This document shows, one piece after another, positions 50,907-60,312 of a stretch of DNA of 64,000 nt. Position 1 is the stretch's first letter. Each line of letters begins with the position of its first letter. The notes under the pieces are model-generated. The model worked only from the letters and a program-made list of their open reading frames with translations. It had not been told where the DNA came from and did no database searches. The stretch lies in NCBI GenBank assembly GCA_016872215.1, contig VHAX01000005.1:1-64000 (forward strand). Direction: 5' to 3'. A program made the position numbers and the translations under genes. This stretch comes from Sphingomonadales bacterium (GTDB taxonomy: Bacteria > Bacteroidota > Bacteroidia > UBA7662).

Positions 50907-51302
50907 ATGAATACATCCAACGGGTCTGAATTTGAAGATAAATCTGAAAACGGTCGACCAGCAGAATCCACACCGGCCTTCCCTACGATTCGGATTAGTC
51001 CCCGCGCACAGCAGGAATTGGAACGGTTATCAGCCCATTATCAAGACGGACAAATTACCCGTTTAGGCGTGAAAGGAGGTGGCTGTTCGGGCTTATCTTA
51101 TATTTTGGAAGCCGGAAATCGTAAGGAGGACGATTATATTGTAAAATTTGAATCAGTAACATTGGCTATAGAGCCTGTTCATGCCTTGTATTTAGACGGA
51201 CTTCACCTGGATATCGGTGAGGGGTTGAGCAACCGGGGATTTATTTTCGAGAATCCTAATGCCGGAACTACATGTGGCTGCGGTACATCGTTCTCCCTGT
51301 AA
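50907..51302 (+). CDS. HesB/IscA-family iron-sulphur cluster assembly protein
   Basis: A-type carrier that receives and passes on iron-sulphur clusters. The three conserved Cys are Cys60 (KGGGCSGLSY), and Cys123 and Cys125 (TTCGCGTSFSL). The family opening IRISPRAQQELERL is at residue 28, after an unusual, poorly conserved N-terminal extension of about 25 charged residues. The ATG at 50907 sits downstream of a good -7 element; no closer ATG exists. It stands alone, divergent from the membrane protein at 50814 and convergent with the DEAD-box helicase; suf or isc genes are not in the window. Confidence 0.92.
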   Translation: MNTSNGSEFEDKSENGRPAESTPAFPTIRISPRAQQELERLSAHYQDGQITRLGVKGGGCSGLSYILEAGNRKEDDYIVKFESVTLAIEPVHALYLDGLHLDIGEGLSNRGFIFENPNAGTTCGCGTSFSL

Positions 51303-51409
51303 GGCAGTGCTGAAAATTCCGGCTATTTTAAGTTCCGGATTAATCACAAACATTTATTGCATACATTCCACCAAACTACCTGCCGTAAAGCGAACCTCTA
51401 TCCTACCCC

Positions 51410-53104
51410 TCAGCGCTTCCAACCACCTTTTCGCGGCGATTCTGTGCGGGATGAGTGATGGCGCGGACGACGTGCGCCTTGTTCGCCCGTTTTTTCAACC
51501 CGGATTCTGCGCCCGCGAAATGCTCCGCCATCAAATGTTTCGATGATTGCCGACATATGCGCCTCCTCAACCTCCACAATCGTGCGTGTGTCGCCCAGAT
51601 CGATACGCCCAAGGTCAGCTTTCTTCAGTCCAGAATGGTCGAGCAAAAACTGCAATATGCTGGCCTTGTAGAAACCATCTCGGATTCCGAGGTTGATAAA
51701 CAACCGCGACATAGGCCCTCCGGCCTCGCCCCGATCACCGCTCTGAACGTTCAAACCCTTACGACCATGATCCGGTGTGGAAGGATTCAAATCGATTGCA
51801 TCCTTGTAGTATTTCATAAAACGCTCAAATTCGAGCGCCACAATTCGTTCCAGCAAATCCTCCCTGGAAACGTCCGACAAACGGGCAAACAAGGGATCCA
51901 AAAACTCCTGGTAGTCGTAATCGCCCACAGGGGCGCTCGCGATTTTTTCCAGAAAATGGGAAAACTGTTTACGGGTGATTTCAGGGCCGTTCGGGATTGT
52001 ACCCCGCTCCGGTACGGATGACAGGAGTCGGGCAATGTGTCGGATGCGGGTTTGTTCGCGGGGGGTTACCAAACTCAGACATTCACCTGTTTTTCCGGCC
52101 CGCCCAGTGCGTCCGGAACGGTGGGTGTAGACCTCAGGCTCGTCGGGAAGAGAGTAATTGATGACATGGGTGAGGTCACTCACATCGATACCCCGAGCAG
52201 CCACATCGGTAGCAATCAGCAGCTGCAAACTACGGTCACGGAATCGACCCATCACGCGGTCGCGTTGTTGTTGCGTCAGATCACCATGGAGAGCCTCGAT
52301 ATCATAGCCTTCACGGATCAGCCTTTCGGCAATTTCCTGGGTTTCGGCGCGGGTGCGGCAAAAAATAATAGCATACATGCCTGGATGGAAGTCAACCAAC
52401 CGTTTCAGGGCCTCAAACCGGTCGCGCTGTTGTACAACGTAGAATTTATGGCTGATGTTGGCCGCGGCTATATTGCGCGTTCCGGCGGAAATTTCCTCCG
52501 GATTCGACATATAATTGCCCGATATTTGTCGCACCGCATCCGGCATTGTAGCCGAAAAGAGCCAAGTCGATTGCCGCGAAGGGGTATTCTGGAGTATGTA
52601 ATCGATGTCGTCGCGGAAGCCCATGTTGAGCATTTCGTCGGCCTCATCGAGCACGATATAACGCACCGTGTCGAGACGTGCAGCCTTGCGGTCGATTAGA
52701 TCGATTAGACGACCGGGGGTGGCCACGATGATCGCCGGGCGATCGCGCAATTCCTTGATTTGGGCCTGAATGCTGCTGCCTCCATATACAGCACACACTC
52801 CGATGTCGGGCAATGCGCTGGTAAACAATTTGAGGTCGGCCGTTATTTGCAGGCACAACTCACGGGTGGGACTCAAAACCAACACCTGTAGTTCCGAGGG
52901 GTTCTCCATGCACATTTGCACGGCGGGCAGTCCGAACGCCGCGGTCTTGCCAGTTCCGGTTTGCGCCAGAGCCACCACATCGCGGATGCCTGAGGTGAGA
53001 ACAGGGATTGTGAGTTTCTGAATAGGTGTCGGCTCGGTGAAACCTAAACGAGATACAGCGGTGCAGAGGGCCTGATGCAGACCAAGGGTTTCAAAGGCAG
53101 ACAT
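51410..53104 (-). CDS. DEAD-box RNA helicase with DbpA-type RNA-binding domain (CsdA/DeaD-like)
   Basis: ATP-dependent RNA helicase likely involved in ribosome assembly or RNA folding, especially in the cold. Helicase motifs: Q motif near residues 15-30 (GFTEPTPIQ), AQTGTGKTAA (I), TPGRL (Ib), DEAD (II), SAT (III), and HRSGRTGRAG (VI). The 95-residue C-terminal part has an RRM-like DbpA fold (RLFINLGIRDGF, IDLGDTRTIVEVEE) and a basic tail rich in Arg. Length 564. Divergent from cmk, with starts about 80 bp apart. Confidence 0.95.
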   Translation of the reverse strand: MSAFETLGLHQALCTAVSRLGFTEPTPIQKLTIPVLTSGIRDVVALAQTGTGKTAAFGLPAVQMCMENPSELQVLVLSPTRELCLQITADLKLFTSALPDIGVCAVYGGSSIQAQIKELRDRPAIIVATPGRLIDLIDRKAARLDTVRYIVLDEADEMLNMGFRDDIDYILQNTPSRQSTWLFSATMPDAVRQISGNYMSNPEEISAGTRNIAAANISHKFYVVQQRDRFEALKRLVDFHPGMYAIIFCRTRAETQEIAERLIREGYDIEALHGDLTQQQRDRVMGRFRDRSLQLLIATDVAARGIDVSDLTHVINYSLPDEPEVYTHRSGRTGRAGKTGECLSLVTPREQTRIRHIARLLSSVPERGTIPNGPEITRKQFSHFLEKIASAPVGDYDYQEFLDPLFARLSDVSREDLLERIVALEFERFMKYYKDAIDLNPSTPDHGRKGLNVQSGDRGEAGGPMSRLFINLGIRDGFYKASILQFLLDHSGLKKADLGRIDLGDTRTIVEVEEAHMSAIIETFDGGAFRGRRIRVEKTGEQGARRPRHHSSRTESPRKGGWKR

Positions 53105-53183
53105 GTGGATGCGTGGGGATAGACCCCAAATGGCCTGCGAAATTACTACAAAATTGGCCGATGGGTTTGCCTATTTTTGCAAT

Positions 53184-53873
53184 GTGAAAAAAGCACCTAT
53201 CATAGCGTTAGACGGCTATTCTGCCTGTGGCAAGAGTACCCTGGCCAAGCAATTGGCTTGTGCACTGGGTTTGGTTTACGTTGATTCGGGTGCGATGTAC
53301 CGAGGCGTCACGCTTTATTTTCTTCAAAACGGAATCGATCCGGCGTCCACCCTACAGGTAAATTCTGCGCTGGATTCTGTGAACCTCGAATTTCGAAAGT
53401 CGGCCTTGGGCGATGAAAATGAATTGTGGTTGAATGGGGTGCGCATAGAGGATGAAATACGTGGTCCGGCCGTTTCTTCCGCCGTTAGTCGGGTTGCTGC
53501 CCTACCCGAGGTGCGCCGGAAACTCGTGGAAGCCCAGCGCATGCTGGGAGCACAGGGTGGTGTGGTGATGGATGGGCGCGACATCGGCACACATGTATTC
53601 CCGAAGGCCGACCTCAAGATTTTCATGACAGCCAGTCCGGAGATTCGCGCCTTGCGAAGGAAGGCTGAATTGAAACAGAAAGGGGAATTCTGGAGTTTGG
53701 CGGAGATTCTTCAGAATCTTGCAGAGCGTGACCATATCGACACCACCCGGGCAGACCAGCCATTGCGACAAGCTGAAGATGCGGAGGTGCTCGATAATTC
53801 ACACATGTCGCGAGAGGAACAGTTGGAATGGGCCCTGATGCGCGTGAAGGAGCGCGCGGGCAGCACCTGTTAA
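53184..53873 (+). CDS. cmk: Cytidylate kinase
   Basis: This enzyme phosphorylates CMP and dCMP with ATP. The P-loop GYSACGKST lies at the very start, then VDSGAMYRGVTLYFL (NMP-binding), MDGRDIGTHVFP (Arg-Asp of the lid region), and the closing DNSHMSREEQLEWAL. Starting at GTG 53184 gives 229 residues beginning VKKAPIIALDG, as in Bacteroidota homologues; the upstream ATGs at 53103 and 53130 would add 18-27 unlikely residues. Its stop overlaps the stop of the convergent typA gene by 4 bp. Divergent from the DEAD-box helicase. Confidence 0.93.
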   Translation: MKKAPIIALDGYSACGKSTLAKQLACALGLVYVDSGAMYRGVTLYFLQNGIDPASTLQVNSALDSVNLEFRKSALGDENELWLNGVRIEDEIRGPAVSSAVSRVAALPEVRRKLVEAQRMLGAQGGVVMDGRDIGTHVFPKADLKIFMTASPEIRALRRKAELKQKGEFWSLAEILQNLAERDHIDTTRADQPLRQAEDAEVLDNSHMSREEQLEWALMRVKERAGSTC

Positions 53874-55666
53874 CTCGATTTTCTACGGCGGTCGGTCTCG
53901 CGGAGTATGATTTTTCTCAGGCGCATCGATTTCGGAGTGATTTCGATGTACTCATCGACTTGTATGTACTCCATTGCGTCTTCTAATGAGAACACCCGGC
54001 GCGGCGCGATCCGGGTGTTGTCGTCCTTCCCGGCGGCACGCATGTTTGTGAGCTGCTTGCCTTTCACCAGATTAACCACCAAATCGCCCGGACGGTTGTT
54101 CTCTCCCACTACCTGCCCTTCGTAGACCGACTCGTTAGGATCCACGAAAAATACGCCGCGGTCTTGCAGCTTATCGATGCTGTATCCGGTGGTCATACCA
54201 GTTTCCATACTCACAAGTGAGCCATTGATTCGGCCGGGGAGCTGTCCTTTGAAGGGTTCATAGCATTCAAACCGGTGCGACATGATGGCTTCGCCCTGTG
54301 TTGACGTTAACAGATTGGAACGCAATCCGATCAATCCACGCGAGGGAATGGCAAATTCGAGGTGCACCATATCCCCTTTGGGTTCCATAATCAGCATTTC
54401 CCCTTTGCGCTGGTTGACCTGCTCGATTACCTTGCCTGCGTGTTGCTCTGGCACATCCACCACCAGTTGTTCGATAGGCTCACAAGTTTGTCCGTCTACT
54501 TCCTTCATAATAACTCTGGGCTGGCCCACCTGCAGTTCATAGCCCTCGCGGCGCATGGTCTCAATCAGCACGGAAAGGTGTAGAATTCCCCTGCCGAATA
54601 CCTGAAGGCTATCGGAAGAATTAGTCTCTGCGAGTCGCAAGGCGAGGTTTTTTTCGGTTTCTTTTTCCAGCCGCTCGCAGAGGTGACGGGAGGTTACAAA
54701 TTTCCCTTCTTTTCCGAAAAAGGGCGAGTTGTTGATGGTAAACAACATGCTCATGGTGGGTTCGTCGACCGTAATGGGGGGCATGCCCTCAGGCCGCTCC
54801 ATGTCGGCCACTGTATCCCCAATTTGAAAATCCTCAAGACCTACCACCGCACAAAGTTCGCCCGCTTGCACAGATGCGACTTTTTGTCGACCCAACCCTT
54901 CAAACACATACAATTCTTTCACACGTCCCCGTGTTTGTCCGCCCGCGTTGCGCACCAGCGTAACGGGCATGCCCTCGGCGAGGATGCCGCGACTCAGCTT
55001 ACCGATGGCAATACGACCCACATAACTGCTGAAGTCGAGCGAGGTGATCTGCAATTGGGGCGTGCCTTCCGAAACCAAAGGCGGGGGCACGTGTTCCAGG
55101 ATGGCTTCGAGTAAGGGAGTGAAGTCGTCGGAGTGCTTTTTCCAGTCGGTCGACATCCATCCCTGCTTTGAGGAACCATATAGGGTCGGGAAGTTGAGCT
55201 GCTCTTCGGTGGCATCGAGGTGGAAAAACAGATCGAATACGGCGTCGTGTACTTCGTCGGGTCTGCAGTTTTCTTTGTCGACTTTATTGATAATCACGAT
55301 CGGACGGAGCCCCAGTGCGAGCGCTTTCTGCAGCACGAAGCGGGTTTGGGGCATGGGTCCCTCAAAGGCATCAACCAACAGAAGTACACCATCGGCCATG
55401 CGGAGTACGCGCTCCACTTCTCCCCCGAAATCGCTGTGCCCCGGGGTGTCGATAATGTTGATTTTGGTGTCCTTGTAACATACCGCTACATTCTTGGAAA
55501 ATATAGTGATTCCCCTTTCACGCTCCAGATCGTGGCTATCCAGAATTAAGTCGCCCACTTTCTCATGTGCCTTAAATTGATTGGTTTGGAACAGTATTTT
55601 GTCGACCAGCGTGGTTTTGCCGTGGTCGACGTGGGCGATAATGGCCAGATTGCGCAGTGCTTTCAT
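53870..55666 (-). CDS. typA: Ribosome-associated GTPase TypA/BipA
   Basis: This translational GTPase acts in ribosome assembly, stress and cold growth. G domain motifs: G1 AHVDHGKTTL, G3 DTPGHSDFGG, G4 NKVDKENCRP. The EF-G-like domains II, III and V follow, and the TypA-specific C-terminal domain ends with LVNLVKGKQLTNMRAAG and LEDAMEYIQVDEYIEITP. Length 598 is typical. Convergent with cmk, overlapping by 4 bp at the stop codons. Transcription from a TACTTTTG -7 element. Confidence 0.97.
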   Translation of the reverse strand: MKALRNLAIIAHVDHGKTTLVDKILFQTNQFKAHEKVGDLILDSHDLERERGITIFSKNVAVCYKDTKINIIDTPGHSDFGGEVERVLRMADGVLLLVDAFEGPMPQTRFVLQKALALGLRPIVIINKVDKENCRPDEVHDAVFDLFFHLDATEEQLNFPTLYGSSKQGWMSTDWKKHSDDFTPLLEAILEHVPPPLVSEGTPQLQITSLDFSSYVGRIAIGKLSRGILAEGMPVTLVRNAGGQTRGRVKELYVFEGLGRQKVASVQAGELCAVVGLEDFQIGDTVADMERPEGMPPITVDEPTMSMLFTINNSPFFGKEGKFVTSRHLCERLEKETEKNLALRLAETNSSDSLQVFGRGILHLSVLIETMRREGYELQVGQPRVIMKEVDGQTCEPIEQLVVDVPEQHAGKVIEQVNQRKGEMLIMEPKGDMVHLEFAIPSRGLIGLRSNLLTSTQGEAIMSHRFECYEPFKGQLPGRINGSLVSMETGMTTGYSIDKLQDRGVFFVDPNESVYEGQVVGENNRPGDLVVNLVKGKQLTNMRAAGKDDNTRIAPRRVFSLEDAMEYIQVDEYIEITPKSMRLRKIILRETDRRRKSS

Positions 55667-55694
55667 TGATGGGTACGGGGAGATTTTGTGGGCA

Positions 55695-55702
55695 CAAAAG
55701 TA
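55695..55702 (-). promoter_or_regulatory. Bacteroidota-type -7 element of typA
   Basis: On the minus strand the bases read TACTTTTG, matching TAnnTTTG, 28 nt before the typA start. The -33 position shows only ATG rather than TTTG. Confidence 0.45.
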
Positions 55703-55754
55703 GGACTTTGCGGCTTGTCGTTCATTTTTTTACTGAATTGTGAACGGGTGCCTA

Positions 55755-55785
55755 TTTGATTTCTTGTTACTAACCCGTAATTTTG
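55755..55785 (+). promoter_or_regulatory. Promoter of tRNA-Asp
   Basis: TTTG at 55755-55758, 19-nt spacer, and TAATTTTG at 55778-55785 are an exact fit to the Bacteroidota consensus. The tRNA starts 13 nt downstream. Confidence 0.75.
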
Positions 55786-55797
55786 CAGCGTTCTAAA

Positions 55798-55874
55798 GGT
55801 TCGGTAGTTCAGTCGGTTAGAATACATGCCTGTCACGCATGGGGTCGCGGGTTCGAGTCCCGTCCGGACCGCCA
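55798..55874 (+). tRNA. tRNA-Asp (anticodon GTC)
   Basis: The cloverleaf is complete: acceptor arms GGTTCGG and CCGGACC (one G-U), anticodon stem ATGCC/GCATG-type enclosing GTC, and T-arm GGGTTCGAGTCCC. The encoded 3' end is GCCA, so the CCA tail is genomic, unlike the other two tRNAs here. Has its own promoter and terminator. Confidence 0.95.
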
Positions 55875-55880
55875 AATTTT

Positions 55881-55911
55881 CCCTATTTCTGTAATGGAAA
55901 CAGGGATTTTT
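55881..55911 (+). terminator. Rho-independent terminator of tRNA-Asp
   Basis: CCCTATTTC and GAAACAGGG pair over 9 positions with one A-C mismatch and a 7-nt loop, followed by ATTTTT on the plus strand. It begins 6 nt after the tRNA CCA end. Confidence 0.7.
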
Positions 55912-56061
55912 AGTTTAATAGGGTTCACTTTCTGGCCTTGCCCTATTGCGTGATTTAAATTGTTTCCAATCTAACTGTAGGAATGGGATGAGAGTACGAC
56001 ACCGGATTATGTATAGAGGCTTCTGACGGCGTGCATCAACCTAAATGTTTGCCAAACAATG

Positions 56062-56134
56062 AGCGGGAAACGAGGTTCGAACTCGCGACCCCGACCTTGG
56101 GAAGGTCGTACTCTACCAACTGAGCTATTCCCGC
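56062..56134 (-). tRNA. tRNA-Gly (anticodon CCC)
   Basis: Read on the minus strand the acceptor arms GCGGGAA and TTCCCGC pair fully, with T as discriminator. The anticodon stem CGACC/GGTCG encloses loop TTCCCAA, giving anticodon CCC. The T-arm contains GAGTTCGAACCTC. CCA is not encoded. It lies upstream-adjacent to the GNAT gene end, 40 bp away, so both could share a transcript. Confidence 0.95.
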
Positions 56135-56174
56135 CTGATCAAGACGTAAATATAATGAAGTTTTGGATTCGTCT

Positions 56175-56639
56175 TCAGCGGGTATCCACCCATCCGTTGA
56201 CCCAGCTATCATCGAATCCGGCCTTAAATTTACGATAAAAGTTCAGGGCCGGCTCGTTCCAGTCGAGCACCTGCCAGCAAACCCGGGGGAAACCCTTCAG
56301 TTTCGCCAGGCAAACGACTTTTTCAAATAGCAATCGTCCTATACCTTTTCCACGCATGGATTCCGTAACCACCAGGTCTTCCAGGTAGCACAACCGCCCT
56401 TTCCAGGTTGAATAGCGGGTGTAGCACAGGGCGAAACCAACAATCGCCGATTGATGCTCGGCCACTACAGCCCACCAAACCGGGTCGGGGCCGAACCCCG
56501 CCTGCTCGAAATGATGATCATGAACGGTGACCTCACCTGGTGCGCGTTCGTAGACTGCGAGTTCGCGGATGAGCGTCATAAGAGCGGGGCAATCCTCGCG
56601 CAGGGCGACTCGGATGCTTATGTTTTTAGGTGTATCCAT
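56175..56639 (-). CDS. GNAT acetyltransferase, diamine/thialysine N-acetyltransferase type
   Basis: The 154-residue protein has the GNAT fold with acetyl-CoA motif VTESMRGKGIGRLLF. The surrounding sequence YSTWKGRLCYLEDLVV and the WQVLDWNEPALNFYRKF block are typical of the SSAT2/thialysine acetyltransferase branch, which acetylates amines of small molecules. The substrate here is not proven. Start ATG 56639 (MDTPKNISIRVA) begins at the first strand; the frame is open 29 codons further, without a family match and overlapping the divergent transporter region. Confidence 0.9.
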   Translation of the reverse strand: MDTPKNISIRVALREDCPALMTLIRELAVYERAPGEVTVHDHHFEQAGFGPDPVWWAVVAEHQSAIVGFALCYTRYSTWKGRLCYLEDLVVTESMRGKGIGRLLFEKVVCLAKLKGFPRVCWQVLDWNEPALNFYRKFKAGFDDSWVNGWVDTR

Positions 56640-56760
56640 TATAGCAGGAAACGAAATATGTATGAACTTATTTGTCAACAACTCTTTCGACAAGGTAACA
56701 ATATTATCTATTTTTTTGGAGGCCAAAAACTATATTTGGTCGGTCGAAAACGTCAAACGA

Positions 56761-58026
56761 ATGACATATACCCCTATTCAGAACAACCGACATGTTTATT
56801 TGGCAGTATTGGTGGCTGCCCTGGGCTATTTCGTCGACATCTACGACCTGATCCTGTTCAGCATCGTTCGGGTCGACAGCCTCAAAGCACTGGGATGCAC
56901 AGACACGGAACTGGAGCGCAATGGGGTGCTGATCCTGAACATGCAGATGCTGGGCATGTTATTGGGTGGTGTTTTTTGGGGGATTCTGGGTGACAAGAGG
57001 GGGCGCTTGTCGGTACTTTTCGGAAGTATCCTGCTCTATTCGCTGGCCAACATTGCCAACGCATACGTACAGAACGTCACCCAATACGCACTGGTGCGCC
57101 TGGTGGCCGGATTCGGACTAGCAGGCGAGTTGGGTGCGGGCATAACCCTGGTGGGTGAGTTGATGAGTCGTGAAAAGCGGGGCAACGGCACCACTGTGGT
57201 GGTGACGGTCGGTGCAGCAGGGGCCATCTTCGCCGGTATGTTGGCTCAGGTGGTGAGCTGGAGGACAGCCTATCTGTTGGGGGGAGGATTGGGACTTTCA
57301 CTTCTCGTTCTTCGGGTCGGCATCCGCGAATCGGGTATGTTTAAGAGCATGCACCAACGCAGCGAATTGGTTCGGGGCGATTTTCGGCTCCTATTGTCGG
57401 ACCCCCGCCGCGCCCGCTTGTTTTTGCACAGCATTCTCATCGGAATTCCAATTTGGTTCTGTGTGGGTATCCTCATCACCTTTTCACCCGAATTGGGCCG
57501 GGAACTTCAACTTAAGGAATCTGTCCTTCCCGCCGTGGCGGTGATGAGCGCATATGGCGGACTCGTTTTCGGGGATTTTGTGAGTGGATTGGCCAGTCAG
57601 TGGTTCCGCACCCGCAAAGGTGTCGTGCGCACATTCCTATGGGTTACCCTGGCCTGTATACTGTTTTATTTGTATGGGGGCATCCACAGACTTCGTTATT
57701 TCTACATACTCTGCTTCGTACTGGGTTCGGCCACCGGATATTGGGCCGTGTTTGTGACTATGGCCTCCGAGCATTTTGGTACAAATTTCCGCTCGACCGC
57801 CACCACCAGCATCCCCAATTTCGTTCGCGGTTCCGTGCTGCCCATCACCTTTCTCTACACTGGACTTCAGTCGGTTGTGCCCCGAATTGAATCGGCCCTC
57901 ATCACCGGCCTTTTGTGCGTGGGCGTGGCCCTTTGGTCACTCACCCATCTGCACGAAACCTGGGGGCGAGATCTGGATTTTTTTGAGGGGGGTGAGAGGA
58001 CCGATAATGGAAATAGCCACGCCTGA
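56761..58026 (+). CDS. MFS transporter
   Basis: The 421-residue protein has about twelve membrane segments. The loop between helices 2 and 3 reads GDKRGRLSVL, the MFS signature, and helix 1 carries FVDIYDLILFSIV, reminiscent of the sugar/metabolite-proton symporter branch. The helix-4 region VRLVAGFGLAGELGAGITLV also fits that branch. Substrate cannot be stated. The start ATG 56761 (MTYTPIQNNRHVY) is right before helix 1; the longer frame overlaps the divergent GNAT gene. There is no obvious partner gene. Confidence 0.87.
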   Translation: MTYTPIQNNRHVYLAVLVAALGYFVDIYDLILFSIVRVDSLKALGCTDTELERNGVLILNMQMLGMLLGGVFWGILGDKRGRLSVLFGSILLYSLANIANAYVQNVTQYALVRLVAGFGLAGELGAGITLVGELMSREKRGNGTTVVVTVGAAGAIFAGMLAQVVSWRTAYLLGGGLGLSLLVLRVGIRESGMFKSMHQRSELVRGDFRLLLSDPRRARLFLHSILIGIPIWFCVGILITFSPELGRELQLKESVLPAVAVMSAYGGLVFGDFVSGLASQWFRTRKGVVRTFLWVTLACILFYLYGGIHRLRYFYILCFVLGSATGYWAVFVTMASEHFGTNFRSTATTSIPNFVRGSVLPITFLYTGLQSVVPRIESALITGLLCVGVALWSLTHLHETWGRDLDFFEGGERTDNGNSHA

Positions 58027-58048
58027 TGCTACGCCCCTTTTATTTTGT

Positions 58049-58080
58049 TTTGCATTACATATGATTGCCTTGTATTTTTA
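58049..58080 (+). promoter_or_regulatory. Promoter of the T9SS-sorted protein
   Basis: TTTG at 58049-58052, 20-nt spacer, and TATTTTTA at 58073-58080, one base from the Bacteroidota consensus, 25 nt before the start codon. Confidence 0.6.
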
Positions 58081-58105
58081 CTAATTGTATTCAAACCACC
58101 CCGTT

Positions 58106-60253
58106 ATGCTTCGTCTGATACCCAATCTCCGTTTTCTTTTGATAGCATTCACTTGCTTCTTTTGTACATCGCCATTATTTGCCCAAATCCAGGGGCGAGG
58201 TGGACCCGACCTCTACGGTTACACCTGGCGCGATTCGTATGATTCCGTTGGTCCGCTCTACAACTGGGTCAACATCACCTCTTCCGGAACTCAGGTATTG
58301 GGGTTGGCTGATGATAATGTAATCGGCCCCTTCGCCATCCCGAATGAGTTTCAGTACTACTGGTATTTCCCCAAATTGGTTTGGATTGGTTCGAATGGCT
58401 ATATCACCTTCAACTCCGACAACATAGCATCGCCCTTTCCGATGATTCCGAATGTAGGGGGTGCCCATAATTTTATCGCAGCCCTGTTGAGTGACCTCAA
58501 CTTTGCCGGCACGGGCAATCCGGGCAGCTGCTATTACTATGCTACCCCCGATACCCTCGTATTCAGTTGGATCAACGTGCCCTTCTGGACCTCAGTTCTA
58601 CCCTATTATACCGGGCAAAACTCTTTCCAGATTGTTATGAACCGGGTCGACAAAAGCATCACGTTCAATTACAAGCGACAAATTGGGTTTACCATGAGCA
58701 ATGACATTACTATAGGAATTGAAAATATCAATGGTGCCATCGGATTGCAACACAGTAAAAATGTTTACCCCGACACCAACTACAGTGTACGCTTCTATTA
58801 TCCGGATACGGTGACGTATCAGGTGACGGATGCGGGCATCGACTGGAATCAAAGTCCGTTCAACCAGGGCATCTTCACCCTCATGCAGCGACCCTGTCCG
58901 CTCACGTCATATGTCAAAAACTACGGTAATCAACCACTCGGAAGCTTCAGTATCCGCAGTGCAGTCAGCAGCTTCAATCTCACGACCCCCCAGCGCGATA
59001 CAGTTCCCATTACCTCACTACCCGTTGCAGTTGATACAGTGGTCAATTTTGACCCAATCACCCCTTTGGCCGCCGGAATATATGATATGCAGACTGATTT
59101 GGCTGGGGTCACCAACGATATGGTGGCCTTCAACAATCAAATACGCACGAAAATAGTGGCCATCGACACCACGCAGACCGATGTACCCCTCGATTATTCC
59201 GACGGGGTTCCTGATGGTTTCGGTATTTCCTGGTCGAGTGGTAATGCGGGGATGGGTTATTATATGGTGCCGCCCTTCTTCCCCTACCGCATTACACAAT
59301 ATCGACTGATCATCACAGGCGATCCAACCCTACAGGGTTGCTTCTTGAAGATCTATGCGGATGATGGACCGAACGGGGGACCGGGCACTCTACTCGACTC
59401 CACCTGGGCCGATCCCGCATCGACCCCCTCTGGATTTTTGTCACTCGTGCCCCTCTCTACGCCGGTAACCCGAAACGCGGGTGGATTTTATGTCTTGTGG
59501 GAGATGCCCTCCGGATCCAATATTTCTTTGGCGCGTGACCTCACGCCGCCCATTTCCTGTCGCACTATGGAGGTCATACAGGGCGCGTGGGCCGGTTACC
59601 GCAGTCGGTTAACGGAGGATATGGTGCTCGGGGTCATTTCCCGTCCCTTGCGGAACATCGATTTGGCCGTGGATCCGCCCGTTTTCCCGATTGCAGGAGA
59701 TGTGGTGAATACGCCGATTCGTCCGCGCCTGCGCATCCGTGGTATTGGAACCTATCCCCACGGCACAGCCACGGTTTCCTACCGCTTTGGCAACCAGCCG
59801 GTGGTCACCGAAACCCTGCCTGCTGGTAGTCCCGTTCCGGGCGGTAGCTTTGTTTATGAATTCACCACCCCGCTCAGTTCCCCCACATCACAGGGTGCCA
59901 CGCTTTGTCTTTGGGTCCGTCATACCGATGATGTCAACCGTGCCAACGACACCACCTGCATACCCCTCAATTTTTTCTATACAGGAATTGAGGAGCAAGT
60001 CAATGGGCCATCCGTCAAGATTTGGCCGAATCCGAGCGATGGTAAGAAATTTTTCGTTGAGACCCTGTCGATGGGTCGCGTGGATGAGATCATAGTTTTT
60101 GATGCACTGGGACGACTCCTAGCGCGTAACCCGGGAATCTTTCCTGAAGATGGCCGCTATGAGTTTGTAGTGGAAGGGTGGTCGCCCGGCCTCTACACTA
60201 TCCGCGTACAGGGCGAACGGGGCATTGTCACCGCTCGCCTGGTCAATCCATAG
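58106..60253 (+). CDS. Secreted protein with T9SS type A sorting domain
   Basis: The 715-residue protein starts with a signal peptide (RFLLIAFTCFFCTSPLFAQ, cleavage after about residue 27). Residues about 60-250 form a beta-rich domain with WIGSNGYITFNSDN and FIAALLSDLNFAG, which looks like the nidogen/jelly-roll type domain found in adhesins. Later beta-sandwich modules carry PCPLTSYVKNYGNQPLGSF, typical of CARDB-like repeats, and a second at about 525-625. The last 80 residues form a T9SS sorting domain (WPNPSDGKKFFVE, IIVFDALGRLLARN, PGLYTIRVQGE). Export by T9SS and a surface adhesive role are likely. ATG 58106 gives the clean signal. Confidence 0.85.
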   Translation: MLRLIPNLRFLLIAFTCFFCTSPLFAQIQGRGGPDLYGYTWRDSYDSVGPLYNWVNITSSGTQVLGLADDNVIGPFAIPNEFQYYWYFPKLVWIGSNGYITFNSDNIASPFPMIPNVGGAHNFIAALLSDLNFAGTGNPGSCYYYATPDTLVFSWINVPFWTSVLPYYTGQNSFQIVMNRVDKSITFNYKRQIGFTMSNDITIGIENINGAIGLQHSKNVYPDTNYSVRFYYPDTVTYQVTDAGIDWNQSPFNQGIFTLMQRPCPLTSYVKNYGNQPLGSFSIRSAVSSFNLTTPQRDTVPITSLPVAVDTVVNFDPITPLAAGIYDMQTDLAGVTNDMVAFNNQIRTKIVAIDTTQTDVPLDYSDGVPDGFGISWSSGNAGMGYYMVPPFFPYRITQYRLIITGDPTLQGCFLKIYADDGPNGGPGTLLDSTWADPASTPSGFLSLVPLSTPVTRNAGGFYVLWEMPSGSNISLARDLTPPISCRTMEVIQGAWAGYRSRLTEDMVLGVISRPLRNIDLAVDPPVFPIAGDVVNTPIRPRLRIRGIGTYPHGTATVSYRFGNQPVVTETLPAGSPVPGGSFVYEFTTPLSSPTSQGATLCLWVRHTDDVNRANDTTCIPLNFFYTGIEEQVNGPSVKIWPNPSDGKKFFVETLSMGRVDEIIVFDALGRLLARNPGIFPEDGRYEFVVEGWSPGLYTIRVQGERGIVTARLVNP

Positions 60254-60312
60254 CGTTACAATTGCGTTCAATACCCGAGAGGTTCATTGCACGAACCAAC
60301 CGGGACATATCG

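Noticed and set aside
55918..55955. AATAGGG/CCCTATT inverted repeat between tRNA-Asp and tRNA-Gly
   Set aside because: The 7-bp stem with a long loop has no T-run on either strand and the region shows no other sign of a gene.
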